Assembly (NCBI RefSeq): GCF_000471905.2
Contig: NW_006494931.1
Location: forward strand, 5,355,193 to 5,419,192
Length of the DNA stretch: 64,000 nt
Direction: 5' to 3'
DNA from: Amborella trichopoda
Taxonomy: Eukaryota; Streptophyta; Magnoliopsida; Amborellales; Amborellaceae
Position numbers and translations under genes: made by a program. Under the pieces are notes generated by a model, which worked only from the letters and a program-made list of their open reading frames with translations, searched no databases and was not told the DNA's origin. This document shows positions 1-11,340 of this stretch, in pieces. Numbering within the stretch: the stretch's first letter is position 1; each line of letters begins with the position of its first letter.

Positions 1-898
1 TTTGATAAGGCTAAAAATTCAAGATAAATAAATAAAAATCCGAAAAGACTCCAAACAACTTAGAAAAAATCACCAATTAAATCTGATAAATACCCCTCTC
101 CCTAACCCATAAATAAAAAGAGAAAAAGACCAAAAAAACCTTAGAAATTCTCGAAATTAGGAAAATTGCTCAAAAATACCAAAAAAAGGAAAAACCCTAA
201 GAAAATTCCTAAAAATTTAGGAAAAATCCCCAAAAATCCCAAAAAATTAGAGAAAATCTAAGAATTCACATTCAATCCATGGAGATCACAAAACCCTTAG
301 AGAACTAAGGAAATTCTCCTCCAGAACCGAGAGAAATACAGAGAAACAAATAGATATGGAAACCCTACAGCTTTTGAAAGACGAAAACCCTAATCTTCTG
401 AGACCCTAACCCCCAAGCTTGAGAAAACTTAGACCTGGGGCACAACAACCCTAGATCAAAACTAGACTTAGGGCACAACAACTCTAGATCTAACCCTTTT
501 ACACTAGAGATCTGCTAGTCAACATCCGAATCAAAGAGGCAAAGAGGACCAGTTTTGAAATGGGTGAGCCCTCGAAGGCTTAGGAAAACCGGGCCATCCG
601 GCCCGGTTTGGTATTGTTTATTCCTCTCTCTTTTTATTTTTTTATTGTTTTATTTCTGTTTCTATTTGTTTTGATATGTTAACTTTTTCGTAAAATTGTA
701 TTTTAATGCTTGGGATCGTGCTGGCTCTGCCACAGATCAGAGAGTAGATCTGCTCTTTTTCGGGCAGATCTGGCCTCAGATCTGAATTCAATCAGTCCCA
801 CTTTCTCTACCACTTTATTTACATCTATTTTATTAGTTTAAGGTGTTAAAATTTGAGATATCTTCATTGGAAGATCTGTTAGATTTTCATCGTAAACA
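1..898 (+). repeat. 5' LTR of RE-A (3' 898 bp only)
   Basis: It aligns end to end with 12386-13283 and ends GTAAACA at 898, just before the PBS. The TATA-like site intact in the 3' copy (12470-12477) is changed to GATAAATA here (87-94). The segment holds a short palindrome GGGCC-ATCC-GGCCC near 591-608, clustered AGATCTG words at 735-785, and several telobox-like ACCCTAA words. Confidence 0.9.
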
Positions 899-901
899 GT
901 T

Positions 902-919
902 TGGCGCCCATCGTGGGGC
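902..919 (+). other. Primer-binding site of RE-A
   Basis: TGGCGCCCATCGTGGGGC begins three bases after the LTR end. TGGCGCC-type sites at this position are common in Tat and Athila elements and pair with a tRNA 3' end including CCA. RE-C has the related TTTGGCGTCCACTATGGGG at the same place. I did not assign the tRNA species. Confidence 0.8.
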
Positions 920-1947
920 TATCTCGATCTTGATCCAAACTTCAAAAAAGGATTTTTATTCGTTGTTTTTCACTGTTTTCAGTCACAAAAGGTCCCAAAA
1001 GTTGGCTATGACCAAGAATCCAGGGTTTTGGTGCTCCAAAACCCTGCTTTTTCTGGGCAACACTCCCAGTATCGCTCGAATTCAAAGGTCTCAGAAACCT
1101 CTAAAACTTTGTGTATCTGTTCTAGGGACTCTTTTGTGACTGTAAAAAAAAATTCAGATAAAAAATAAAAGTTTTAAAAATATAAAATTTTCTTTTTTCA
1201 GTTCAATCTTGACTTTTCTATTTTACTTTATTTTAATTTTTTTCATCATAAATATTTTTATTTCTTACTTTTTCCAAGTTAATGTAGTCTTATTTCATCA
1301 AGAATAACAAGATAAAAATATAAAAAAAATAAATTTCGTTTTTGGGCGACGCCAGCCGTGTTGCCTACCTTGCAAGGGCGACACCAGTAGTGCCGCCTGG
1401 GCGACACCAGTAGTGCCGCCTGGGCGACACCACCAGTGTCGCCCAACTGCAAGTGTCCCAAAAAATTTATGGGACCCCACAAGACCATTCGAGGGACTTT
1501 TCGCTTTTTCCCTTTTTGATTTTATTTTAGTTTGTTAATTTTGACTGAAATCATATTTTCCCTGATTCCATCATGATTATTTTACTGTGTTTCATCAAAA
1601 TTAAAAAGATAAAAAATAAAAAAATAAAAAAAAATACATTAGGGTTGCTTACCCCTCCAAATCTAGACCTAGCCGAGACTCGTGCACCATCTAGTCTAGA
1701 TCTTAGTCTAGGTTCTAGCATAGGTCTAAGCGTAAGAGTTACCTCTAGAGCTAGACTAGGCTTACTTAGTTTAGGGTCTTAACCAAAATCTATTGAGTCT
1801 AGTAAGTCTAGGTTCCAATCTAGTCTTAGTCTAGGTCTAGGTCTTAGCTAAGGTTTTTGCCCATAGTGTCAGGCTAGGTTTGCCCTAAGTCGTCGAGTTT
1901 AGATCTTACCTAAATCTAGATTTTAGAACTAGCAAAAAGCAATCACC
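920..1947 (+). other. 5' leader of RE-A, non-coding
   Basis: About 1 kb separates the PBS from the first gag-like codons. It holds an A/T-rich tract (1140-1340), four copies of a GGGCGACAC hairpin-like motif (1344-1444), and a CTAG/AGAC-rich tract (1655-1925) made of variants of TCTAGACTTAGTCTAGG. The same CTAG-rich tract appears inverted in the leaders of RE-C (about 41880-42600) and RE-E (about 61750-62280), so it is an ancestral part of this family. No long conserved ORF is present; the short ORF at 843-1139 starts inside the LTR and I do not regard it as a gene. Confidence 0.7.
1344..1444 (+). repeat. Four GGGCGACAC-type inverted-repeat units
   Basis: Units start near 1344, 1376, 1400 and 1422. 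Each is about 22 bp: a GGGCGACAC-like left arm, a loop of 4-6 bases and a GTGTCGCCC-like right arm. The last (1422-1444) is nearly perfect. The same motif recurs in RE-C LTRs, leader and 3' region. Confidence 0.75.
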
Positions 1948-4436
1948 ACGTTAGTCACTCATGGTGACCATGATGACTGCTCCACAGCCGACTCTAAGCC
2001 CAACCTCCTAAACCTAGGGACCAGTATGCTGCAATCCCTTGAAGTTATTGACAGATCTCAGGACAATCCATTATCCAATGCCCAAGTCTTCAATTAGAGG
2101 CAGAGTCCCAAGCATCCACTCCTAATCCTGAGATTTGTGTGGCCCGAAAATCCGGCTCCACCCAAAAAACCTTGAATAGTCAGGGAGTCCGACCAGGCGT
2201 TGTCCTACAGGGGATTTTAGGCAACCAAAGTAGAAGTTGACTGAGGGAAGAAATTTAGGCAACATCTAAAGCCAATTCTGATAACTCTAACCAAGATAAC
2301 TCTGATGTGTAGCGATCTCAAAACCAAGACCCACCTAGGTCTAGGGGATCTAACCCAAACTCGAGCCACCATAGTACAGCTCCTGATGTCCTGAACACTG
2401 TACGAAGCAGAGGTGTCGACTCAAACTGATCCTTAGGCGAGATAGGTGTCCAAGATACCCTCAAAAATCTAGTTGACTTAGGTTACATTGTTCATGCCCC
2501 AGCTTACGGGTCGATCCCAAACCAAGTCAGTGGTATAGGTAAACCCTTAGCACAATCGAGTCAGCCAATTCTTCAACAAACCGTGCAATTCCTGCAGTCG
2601 GTGGTGACACCTGTCGGTCAGTACGCCCCTTAGACACCAATGTATCAAACCACCCCGGTGACTGCGACTCATGAATCTCAAGCCCATGCAGGCCAACATA
2701 TACCCCAAGTTTCAACTTATCAATCTACGCTTGGGAATCCACCAACCCGTGGCCTACTNNNNNNNNNNNNNNNNNNNNNNNNNNNNNNNNNNNNNNNNNN
2801 NNNNNNNNNNNNNNNNNNNNNNNNNNNNNNNNNNNNNNNNNNNNNNNNNNNNNNNNNNNNNNNNNNNNNNNNNNNNNNNNNNNNNNNNNNNNNNNNNNNN
2901 NNNNNNNNNNNNNNNNNNNNNNNNNNNNNNNNNNNNNNNNNNNNNNNNNNNNNNNNNNNNNNNNNNNNNNNNNNNNNNNNNNNNNNNNNNNNNNNNNNNN
3001 NNNNNNNNNNNNNNNNNNNNNNNNNNNNNNNNNNNNNNNNNNNNNNNNNNNNNNNNNNNNNNNNNNNNNNNNNNNNNNNNNNNNNNNNNNNNNNNNNNNN
3101 NNNNNNNNNNNNNNNNNNNNNNNNNNNNNNNNNNNNNNNNNNNNNNNNNNNNNNNNNNNNNNNNNNNNNNNNNNNNNNNNNNNNNNNNNNNNNNNNNNNN
3201 NNNNNNNNNNNNNNNNNNNNNNNNNNNNNNNNNNNNNNNNNNNNNNNNNNNNNNNNNTTAGAAACAAGTTCAATGGGAAGAGCGATCCAGATACCTATGT
3301 CAACACGTACCTCCTCTCTGTTCGAGCTTTAGGAGACATTCCTAACCAATTGAAGGCCATCTTTTCACAAACATTGACCGGTGAGGCCTTGAATTGGCAT
3401 CGGAGAACAATGTCCGATCGACCACACATCACTCCAGACGAAATGTTCAACCTATTCATCTCTCACTATCGCGAGTCGACACCAAGACCTCTCTCCCTGG
3501 GTGAACTCAGTGCAACAAAAAAACACCAAGAAGAATCCTTCGAGGATTTCATCGATCGATTTCACGAAGCGGCAATGCGGGTCATAGAATGTCCACTTAC
3601 AGAGCCAGCTAAGATCTCCATAGTCTTAGAGAATGCTGCTCCGAGTACATGACCTTCTTCAGTCAAGGTCTTATCCCCCACTCTTTCAACTCCATGATCG
3701 AGCGGGTGGCACGACATGAAAGAGCCAGACGAACACCCCTTAGCACCAAGCCCTACAACAAGCCGATAACAGCTCCCCAAAATAAAAACAAAAGCAAGGG
3801 GAATGCTTCTGGTCAGGTTAATGATATTGTGGTTAACGGATCGGCCCAAGGTTCAGCTGCTCAACGCAACAATCAGAATCAAAACCGAAAGGGTTAGCTT
3901 AGAGCCAACGCTCAAACTAATAACCAAAGGTGAGAGGATAATTTCACCCCTCTCAAAGACCCATTAGAAAAAGTGTTGAAATTACTCTTGCCTAAGACTA
4001 TGGTTTATCTCCCGCCCCCATCTGAACTACCATTTCAAGTCACGGATAAGAGCAGGTGGTGTAAATGGCATCAAAGCCATGCTCGTGATACTCAAAACTG
4101 CATATATTTGAAACGGGTGATTCAAGGGTTAATCAATAGGGGGGACATCACTGTCGCACATAGAAATCAACCTGTTTAAGAGCCCAATCAAAAGATGGGT
4201 ATCTTCACAAATCCTCTCCTTAAAGATATGGTCACAACGATCGAAAAGCCAGGAGTTCAAGACAACTCGAAAGAGAACGTTGTTATTCACATGATTAAGT
4301 GTGGAGACGAAGAAGAGGATCCTAATCAGTTCATATTAGCTTGTGATCATCACTTTCAAAAACCCGAAGGAGATCTTTTGAGCCTCCTAAGAGGAAGCCC
4401 TTCATCTCCAAACCTCGATAACCTTCCCAATTGAGA
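1948..4436 (+). pseudogene. gag: gag of RE-A (degenerate, with assembly gap)
   Basis: Gag forms the capsid and nucleocapsid that package the element RNA. The start is set by alignment to RE-C, whose gag opens with ATG at 41869; the matching codon here is ACG (1948-1950). The N-terminal region is Gln/Pro-rich with stops. A 499-base run of N (2759-3257) removes part of it. After the gap a clear retrotransposon-gag core runs from about 3258 to 3890, with LTGEALNWHRR near its start and HSFNSMIERVARHE near its end, and a frameshift near 3650. A zinc-knuckle-like motif lies at 4060-4101; this family uses C-x2-H-x4-H-x4-C, and here the third ligand is Arg. The acidic segment to 4436 leads into the protease region. 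It cannot encode a full product. Confidence 0.85.
2759..3257. other. Assembly gap (N run) inside RE-A gag
   Basis: 499 unresolved bases. By comparison with RE-C the missing part should encode the end of the Gln/Pro-rich gag N-terminus and the start of the capsid core. The length may be an estimate. Confidence 0.99.
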
Positions 4437-5103
4437 CCGATATGATGAAGATGATACACTAGAGATTGATATGGTCAGGACCAATGAAAAGGCGTCATCT
4501 TCCAAATAAGGGGCCAACACCCCAAAGTCTCCCATTACTCTTGCTAGGGCTGACCCTATCGAGCTTCAAGTTGGCGAGGTCGACTCCTTAACAAAAAGAG
4601 GCCGAGTGTTCAAACCCATTCAATTGATGGCTGATACTCGCCAATTCTCTAGCACATAGAGCCCAGATCGAGAAGGTCATTGCCAAGACACATCCCGAGC
4701 AACACACAACAGGAAGAGTTGTGCGGAATGATCAACCAATTGACGGCACTAATACCAATCGTGTTCACAAACGATGACATCCCAGCTAGCTTCAACCGAT
4801 TTCATGTCCAACCTCTGCATATCACCATCTTCATGCAAGGATATGAGATACGGAGTGCTTGTTGATAATGGGGCATCCTTAAACATATGCCCTATGAAAC
4901 AGTGAAGCAGATAGGCAAAATCCCAGATGACTTCAAGCCGTGTCAACTAACTATCGCTGCAAACGATGGAACCAAAAGACAGGCTGAAGGCATATTGCCT
5001 CTCACACTCAAGATCGGCCCTACCGTCCAAGTGATAAAGTTTTATGTCTTAGACATAAAACCTTCTTTCAACATGCTGTTAGGAAAATTGTGGCTGCATT
5101 AAA
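4437..5103 (+). pseudogene. Protease region of RE-A
   Basis: A pepsin-like aspartic protease of this type cuts the Gag-Pol polyprotein inside the particle. The active-site loop reads VLVDNGAS at 4855-4878, with DNG where most retroelements have DTG or DSG; RE-C has the same DNGAS, so this is a family trait and not a mutation. A frameshift follows near 4885, after which MPYETVKQIGKIP and the strand with VIKFYVLDIKPSFNMLLG run to about 5090. That last stretch carries the hydrophobic-hydrophobic-G pattern that closes a retropepsin fold. Upstream, 4440-4850 is a linker with several stops. Confidence 0.8.
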
Positions 5104-6330
5104 ACCTCGTGGTCACCTCTACACGCCATCAATACCTCAAAATTCCAACTAAAAACGGTGTCGCAAAGGTATGTGCTAAACCTCCTTCTTTACTCAATCT
5201 TAGTATACATAACGGGAAGCTAGCTGTAGGAGTCGAGCTCAGAGAAATCCTGCTCGCTTCCTTCGAGCAACCCGATTGTGCCACCTCACGCCTAAAGGCC
5301 AGTGACCCTGGTCCTCAAATTTTGCAAACTTCTGCATCGATGGATGACATTATCCAATGTCAACATGCTCTTCTCCCAAGGCTTCCAACTTGGCCAAGGC
5401 TTGGGTAGTCAAGGGAAAGGCGTAAAGAAGGCAATCGCTGAATCATTCGAAGTCAAAACTGAAAACGGAGATCGAAGAGGTCTCGAGTGTTCTCTCACCT
5501 TATTGCAAAGCCAGATGAAGCCTTCATGCTATCTGGGTTTTGTATCTGGAGGCATTCAAAGTCTCGACCCTCTCGATGCCCGTCCTTCAAAACAACCTAA
5601 GGTGATCCTTGAATCCCCAACGGGGAATAACTCTTCTTCCACATCTCAGCACACACAAGAACTGAGAATTATAGACCTTTTTGCTGACTTGTATTTGAAG
5701 GTATGCATAATCGACTCTAACACAGCCAAGCATGCTCATCCACCAGTTCAAACCCAGGAACTGAATTGGTCGATCACTCCCCTATCTCAAGAATCGCTGG
5801 AAGCATACCAGCGACACCTCGAAGTCCCGGTACAAAAAAACGGATAAGTGCAAGGTGGCCATCTGACCACCCTATGCATCCAATCCCCAACATTTCTCTT
5901 GCGAGTCCCATAAGGGACACCTCTTGTGTTATTTAAAAACCCGTTGAAAAATCAAAACATGATAAAACTGATAATAATGAAAAAGAATTTTAAAAAATGG
6001 CGAACACTCAAGATAGCCCGATAACGGTGCACAATACCCAAGATGACGAATTAGATGACTAAGCAAGATAAAGAGAGCCAAGAGTCTGAAGAAATCCCTC
6101 AATATGAGGAACTCACTTCCCATGTTGAGAAATTCAAGAAGAGGTTCGATGGTGAGCCAACGGCTATCATCGAAGAGACGATCGACATAAACTTAGGAAC
6201 TGAGAAGGACCCAAGGTTAACCAAGATTGGAACGTCCCTATCTCTTGAGAAGCAGGAAAATATATCTTTCTCAATGAATATCGCGACGTCTTCGCCTAGT
6301 CATACGATGATATGCCAGGGCTAGATCCCG
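5104..6330 (+). pseudogene. Protease-RT linker of RE-A with G-patch-like motif
   Basis: This stretch joins protease to RT and is shared with RE-C. The longest open part is 5302-5847. It contains GFQLGQGLGSQGKG (about 5380-5421), which resembles a G-patch core, a glycine-rich nucleic-acid-binding motif also known downstream of some retroviral proteases. A Ser/Thr-rich part and a conserved block around SLEAYQRHLEVP (5790-5830) follow. An acidic segment from 6055 leads to the N-terminal edge of RT. The G-patch call is by motif only. Confidence 0.6.
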
Positions 6331-7170
6331 CATTGGTGTAACATCACCTCATTTTCAACGAAGGGGCAAAGCCTTTAAGGCAGAAACTCCAATGTCAGAA
6401 GATCCACCTTGAGCTCAAAATCAAAGAAGAAATCAACAAGCTATTCAAAGTGAAGTTCATTACGCCCGTTGATTACTCAGAATGGTTGGCCAACATAGTG
6501 GTCGTACTTAAGAAAGATGGGAGGATCTGAGTGTGTGTTGACTACAGAGACCTCAACAAGTCATGCCCAAAGGACGACTTTCCGTTACCAAACATAGATG
6601 ATTTGGTCGACAACACTGCGGGGCACGAGATGTTGTCATTCATGGACGACTTCTCAGGTTACAACCAGATCTTCATGGTAACAGAAGACCAAACCAAGTC
6701 TTCGTTCATAACACAATGGGGAACTTACTGCTGTAAAGTCATGCCCTTTGGCCTAAAAAATGCAGGGGCAACTTATCAGCTGGCAATGACTAACATCTTT
6801 CATGACTTAATGCACACCATCATCGAAGACTATGTCGGCGACATTCTGGTCCAGTCGAAGACCAGGCCTGATCATCTCACCAACTTGAGAACCATTTTCG
6901 AAAGGCTCCAGAAAGATCAACTCAAACTCAATCCGTAAAAATGTGCCTTTGGGGTTGAATTCAGGAAATTACTATGCTTTATAGTAAGCCAAAGAGGCAT
7001 TGAGGTGGACCCGTCCAAAATATGAGCCATCACTGAAATGCCCTCTCCCCGAAACATCAGAGAAATTTGTGGGCTGCAAGGTCTCATACAAGCCATAAGG
7101 TGTTTCATCTCACAACTAGCAGATAAGTGCGCGTCGTTTAATAGACTACTCAAGAATGATACCCCCATTC
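6331..7170 (+). pseudogene. Reverse transcriptase of RE-A, catalytic motif changed to YVGD
   Basis: RT copies the element RNA into DNA. Recognisable blocks in order are FITPVDYSEW (about 6458), CVDYRDLNKSCPKDDFPLPN (6534-6593), MLSFMDDFSGYNQI, MPFGLKNAGATYQ (about 6741-6779) and the catalytic box at 6831-6842. That box reads YVGD where YVDD is expected: codon 6837-6839 is GGC instead of GAC, which removes one of the two metal-binding aspartates. There are also in-frame stops near 6530, 6937 and 7022. The thumb and connection region runs to about 7170. Confidence 0.92.
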
Positions 7171-7665
7171 ATATGGGATAATGAGTGTCAAGAAGCATTT
7201 GATTAAATCAAGGAGTACCTCACTAAACCTCCCACCCTTAGTCCTCTTAGTCCAGACAAACCCTTATTCCAATACATGTCACTGAGAGACAAGACCATGG
7301 GGGCAATGTTAAGACAATACGATGACCATGGAAAAGAACAAATGATATATACTACATTAGCAAGACTATAATGGACTAAGAGACAAGATACACGGATGTG
7401 GAGAAGCATTGCTTGACGCTTGTATGGGCCATGCAGAAGTTATGACACTATGTCTTATCTCATTAAGTCAAGCTCATCTAAAAAGTAGACCCACTCAAGT
7501 ACCTATTAGAGAGACTAATCCTGAATGGACGTTTGGCGAAGTGGAGATTGCTATTAAGTGAGTTCGAGATCAAATATGTTACTAAAAGATCATTCAAAGG
7601 ACAAGCCATTGCTGACCACTTAGCTGAACACGCACTGTCAGATAACACCCGTCAACACGGATCTC
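7171..7665 (+). pseudogene. RNase H (gypsy type) of RE-A, heavily frameshifted
   Basis: RNase H removes the RNA strand during reverse transcription. The frame changes several times, but the order of conserved blocks matches the open copy in RE-C (36185-36766): a DKxxGAMLxQYD-like strand (7290-7325), a TRYTDVEKHCL-like block (about 7385-7415), and a QKLRHYxxSHTVKLI-like block (about 7430-7480). The region ends with an AIADHLAEHAL-like segment (7600-7640). Confidence 0.7.
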
Positions 7666-8240
7666 CCTGATGTGAGCCTCTTCACAATCGAGGAATCAAT
7701 TTGGGAGCTATGCTTTGATGGTGCAAGGAATGAATACGGGTCAGGTATAGGAGTCATACTATGCTCACCCGAGAAGATTTTAATGCTAATAGCCATCAGA
7801 TTGAATTTCCCATGTACCAATAATGTTGTTGAATATGAAGCCTTGATAGCCGGGCTCGAGAACACCATGGGAATGAAAATCCAACAAATACGAGTGATTG
7901 GTGACTCCTTACTCGTCATAAACCAAGTTCAAGGGATTTAAAAGGTGAAAGAAGAAAAGCTCAAGCCCTATTAAGAAAAGTGGAAAAGATGATCCCATAT
8001 TTCAAGAAAATCACCTTTCAGCATGTAACTAGGGAAAATAATCGGTTTGCTGACTCCCTTGCGACCCTTGCTTCAATAGTTGATATTCCTCCAAAAATCA
8101 CCACACTGTCATTTTATATCAGGAACAAACATGATCCTTCCCCACCAAGGATCGGAGAAGAAATAGAGCAAGAAAATGAGAACGATGGGGAGGTTTCTCT
8201 CGTGGCTTCAGATGCGTTAGTTAAGGCAAAACCATAGTTC
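7666..8240 (+). pseudogene. Second (archaeal-type) RNase H of RE-A
   Basis: ORF 7672-7941 reads WELCFDGARNEYGSGIG, the first strand of an aRNH domain with its catalytic Asp in FDGA, then EYEALIAGLENTM with the catalytic Glu, and VIGDSLLVINQV with the next Asp. After a stop near 7941, 7980-8237 continues with HVTRENNRFADSLATLAS, the last helix with Asp. A second RNase H of this type after the normal one defines the Tat lineage. All catalytic residues appear present although the frame is interrupted. Confidence 0.85.
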
Positions 8241-9473
8241 CACGATGTTCTGTCCTTGCTGAAAGATGGGATATAACCTGAAGGAGCCACCAAAAAAGAT
8301 AAAGAAGCCCTTCGAAGGTTTTCTATGGGATTCTTAGTAAGAGGAGATCTCATGTTCAAAAAGTCCTTCGATGTCATCATGCTACGATGTCTTGATCAGC
8401 CAGAAATCGACCAAGTACTGACAGAGTCACACAATGAAGGAGGTCATTCTGGCGCAGTTGTCTTAGCTAAGAAAATCAAGCACCAAGGCTATTATTAGAC
8501 CACCATGGCTGAAGATTGTTGGAAGTTCGTAAAGTGATGTCCCAAATGTCAACTTTATGGAGACCTCATCCATGCACCGTCCGTACGACTCAACTCAACA
8601 CCTCCTGTATGGCCCTTGCCATGTGGGGTCTTGATATCATCGAAATAATCTCACCGAAAGCCTCAAACAGCCACCATTTTATATTAACGGCTATAGAGTA
8701 CTTTATCAAATGGGTGGAGGTCGCATCATTTATCATAATTGAGGGACAACATGTTGCCCGTTTCATAAAGAACAAAATTGTATTCAGGTTCGGTGTTCCT
8801 AAGTTAATCATTACTGACAATGAATCCAATCTCCAAAATGAAAAGGTCTCTTAGGTGTGCAAAAAGTTTGGGATAACGCAGAAATTATCCCCACCTTACT
8901 ACCCTCAAGGAAATGGACAAGCAGAGGCTACAAACAAATGACTTCTCAAAATTATAGACAGAATAATATGAGGTGCCAAAGATTGGCATGAAAAGCTGAA
9001 TGACGCGCTATGGGCCTACTGGACAACTGAGAAGACTCATGACCCCGTACTCATTGGTCTATGGTATGGAAGGAGCGTTACCCATTGAAGTTGAGATACC
9101 GTCTCTCTGAGAGCTTATTCATAAAGATTTAGATGAGGAACTAAAGGTCAAAGCACAAATCGCTGCCCTCGTTAATTTGGATGAAAGACGACTACGAGCG
9201 ACACAAAATATTGTTGCTTACTAGCATAGAATCGAGAGGGCATACCAAAGTAAAGTTGTTCGTCCACAGTTCAGGGAAGGGAACATGGTACTCAAGAAAT
9301 CTTCCACACTCTTGAAAATCCACACCCTTTAGGCAAGTTCAAACCTAATTGGGAGGGGCCATTCATAGTCACCCGAGTGCACACAAGCAATTCTTACAAG
9401 ATCAAGAATCAGGAGCGGTGCGAGCTCAATGACCCCATCAATGCAATGTATCTCAGAAAATACTACCCGTAAC
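8241..9473 (+). pseudogene. Integrase of RE-A
   Basis: Integrase inserts the DNA copy into the host chromosome. The N-terminal zinc-binding domain shows the two His (HNEGGH, about 8433) and the CPKC pair (about 8540), with stops between. The DDE core follows: GLDIIE (about 8629) with the first Asp, TDNESN (about 8813) with the second, and PQGNGQAEATNK (about 8902-8937) with the Glu. Stops interrupt near 8852, 8940 and 8970. The C-terminal domain with FKPNWEGPFIV (about 9330-9365) ends in MYLRKYYP and a TAA at 9471-9473. All three acidic catalytic positions are kept although the frame is broken. Confidence 0.88.
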
Positions 9474-10339
9474 GGGCTCAAAAGAGTGGTGAAATTTGAA
9501 AAGGCATAAAACAAAAAAAAATGAAAACGGTTGTGGTGAAAACCTGAAAAGGCATCATGGGTAAAAAAAAAAAAAAAAAAAATACCAAGAAAGAGCTTCT
9601 GATTCAAAAACACTGAAATACAAACAAGTACTTGCAAGTTCCAACAATACGGCATAAGCAGACCTTGAGGACGAAGACTCCTCCTAAATCCTGTAGGTTC
9701 CCAGCAAAACCACTTCAGAAAGATGCGAGAGCGTGATATGAATGGAAAACCGAAGTGACTTCAAAGAATCCTGAAAGAACATTGGGACCTCTCTAAGATG
9801 GAATCTTAGCAAGAATCCAGAGAACTCTTCATGGACCCGCAAAGCACAAGATGAAAGCTCCAAAGGTAAAAAGACAACTTTGAGACTTTTGAGTTCTCAT
9901 GATCCCACAAGGAAATCCTTTCATCATCTTTGGGTAAAGTATAATAACAAAAATGACCACCAAAGGGGCCACAAGTGGCAAAACTGTAAGGCCCGTCCCT
10001 TTTAAAAAGTGTTTTTTCAATATGATTGTTAAAACCCTCAATTTCCAAAACCCTTTTAGAAAGGCCTTCGTTCATCACTACAAGAGGTTAAGCTGTTAGT
10101 TGATCTAGCCTCGTTCTCGAAGCCAACTTCCTACACCTGCTATGAAGGTTTGAAACTAGCCAGGCACTCCATGGTTGTATGAGTATAACTACCAACTACC
10201 ACATATCGAAGATGAGTGAATCTTGCCAATGATGATATTGGCTAGTCTGGGAGAATTTTTCTCTTGATTGAATCCTCTGAAGTAAAATGAGGTAAGCTCA
10301 TCCCTGTGTGTGAGTATGATGTCCCAAAGTCTAATTCAG

Positions 10340-11340
10340 AAAAACATCAAACTCGTGCGATGTAAAAGAGCCGTGATAAGATAAATGTCAAACTCGTGTG
10401 ACATAAAAGATTTGAGGCAGGAAAAACACCAAACTCGTGCGATGTTAAAAGTGTCGAGACAGGAAAAAACAAATGTCAAACTTGTGCGACGTGAAAGAGC
10501 CGAGACAGGAAAACTGTCAAACTTGTGTGAAGTTAAAGAGTCGAGACAGAAAAGATGTCAAACTCGTGCGATGTAAAAGAGCCGAGGCAGATATTGTCTA
10601 CCCTCGTATGACATGAAAGGTCAGGTGTATTCAGGTCACAACCACCCTATTTCAATGAAAAGACATCAAACTCCTGCGATGTAAAAGAGCCGAGGCAAGT
10701 ACTGTCTATCCCAGTATGACATGAAAGGTTAGGTGTCTTCAGGGCACAACCACCCTGTTTAATGGAAAGACGTCAAACTCGTACGACATAAAAGAGCCGA
10801 GATAGGTACCGTCTATTCCCATATGACGTGAAAGGTTAGGTGTATCCAAGGCACAACCACCCTATTTTAATGGAAAAACATCAAACTCGTGCAATGTAAA
10901 AGAGTTGAGGCAGATACCGTCTATTCCCATATGATGTGAAAAGTCAGGTATATCTAAGGCACAACCACCCTGTTTCAATAGAAAAGCGTCAAACTCATGC
11001 AACGTAAAAGAGCAGAGGCAGGTATCGTCTATCCCCATATGACATGAAAGGTCGGGTGTATCCAGGGCATAACCACTCTGTTCGATGGAAAAATATCAAA
11101 CTCTTATGATGTAAAAGAGCCGAGGCAGGTACCGTCTATCCCCGTATGACGTGAAAGGTTGGGTGTTTCTAGGGCACAACCACCATGTTCAATGGAAAAA
11201 CGTTAAACTCGTGCCACATAAAAGAGCCGAGGCAGGTATCGTCTAGCCCCGTATGATGTAAAAAGGTTGGGTGCATCCAGGGCACAACCACCCTGTTCGT
11301 TGGATTCCGTCTTTCCCCGTATTGACGTAAAAGGGTCGGT
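10340..11340 (+). repeat. Tandem array in RE-A 3' region: short units, then ~108-bp units
   Basis: Early units (10340-10580) are about 40 bp and repeat TCAAACTCGTGCGATGTAAA followed by a GAGCCGAGACAGG-like block. From about 10558 a larger unit of 106-110 bp takes over, with starts near 10558, 10664, 10770, 10880, 10987, 11095 and 11204. Each large unit adds a block with CGTATGACGTGAAAGGTT and GGCACAACCACCCTGTT. So the long unit seems to have grown from the short one. RE-C has a related array inverted at 30040-30610. Confidence 0.9.

Noticed and set aside
843-1139. 98-codon ORF across the RE-A LTR and PBS
   Set aside because: It starts inside the LTR and runs through the PBS; the same frame is not kept in RE-C.
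2640-3332. Long ORFs crossing the N run
   Set aside because: They exist only because N codons cannot be read as stops; the bases are unknown.
10340-11340. CRISPR-like look of regularly spaced repeats
   Set aside because: Spacers are also repeated, the unit changes length within the array, and the context is a plant retrotransposon.
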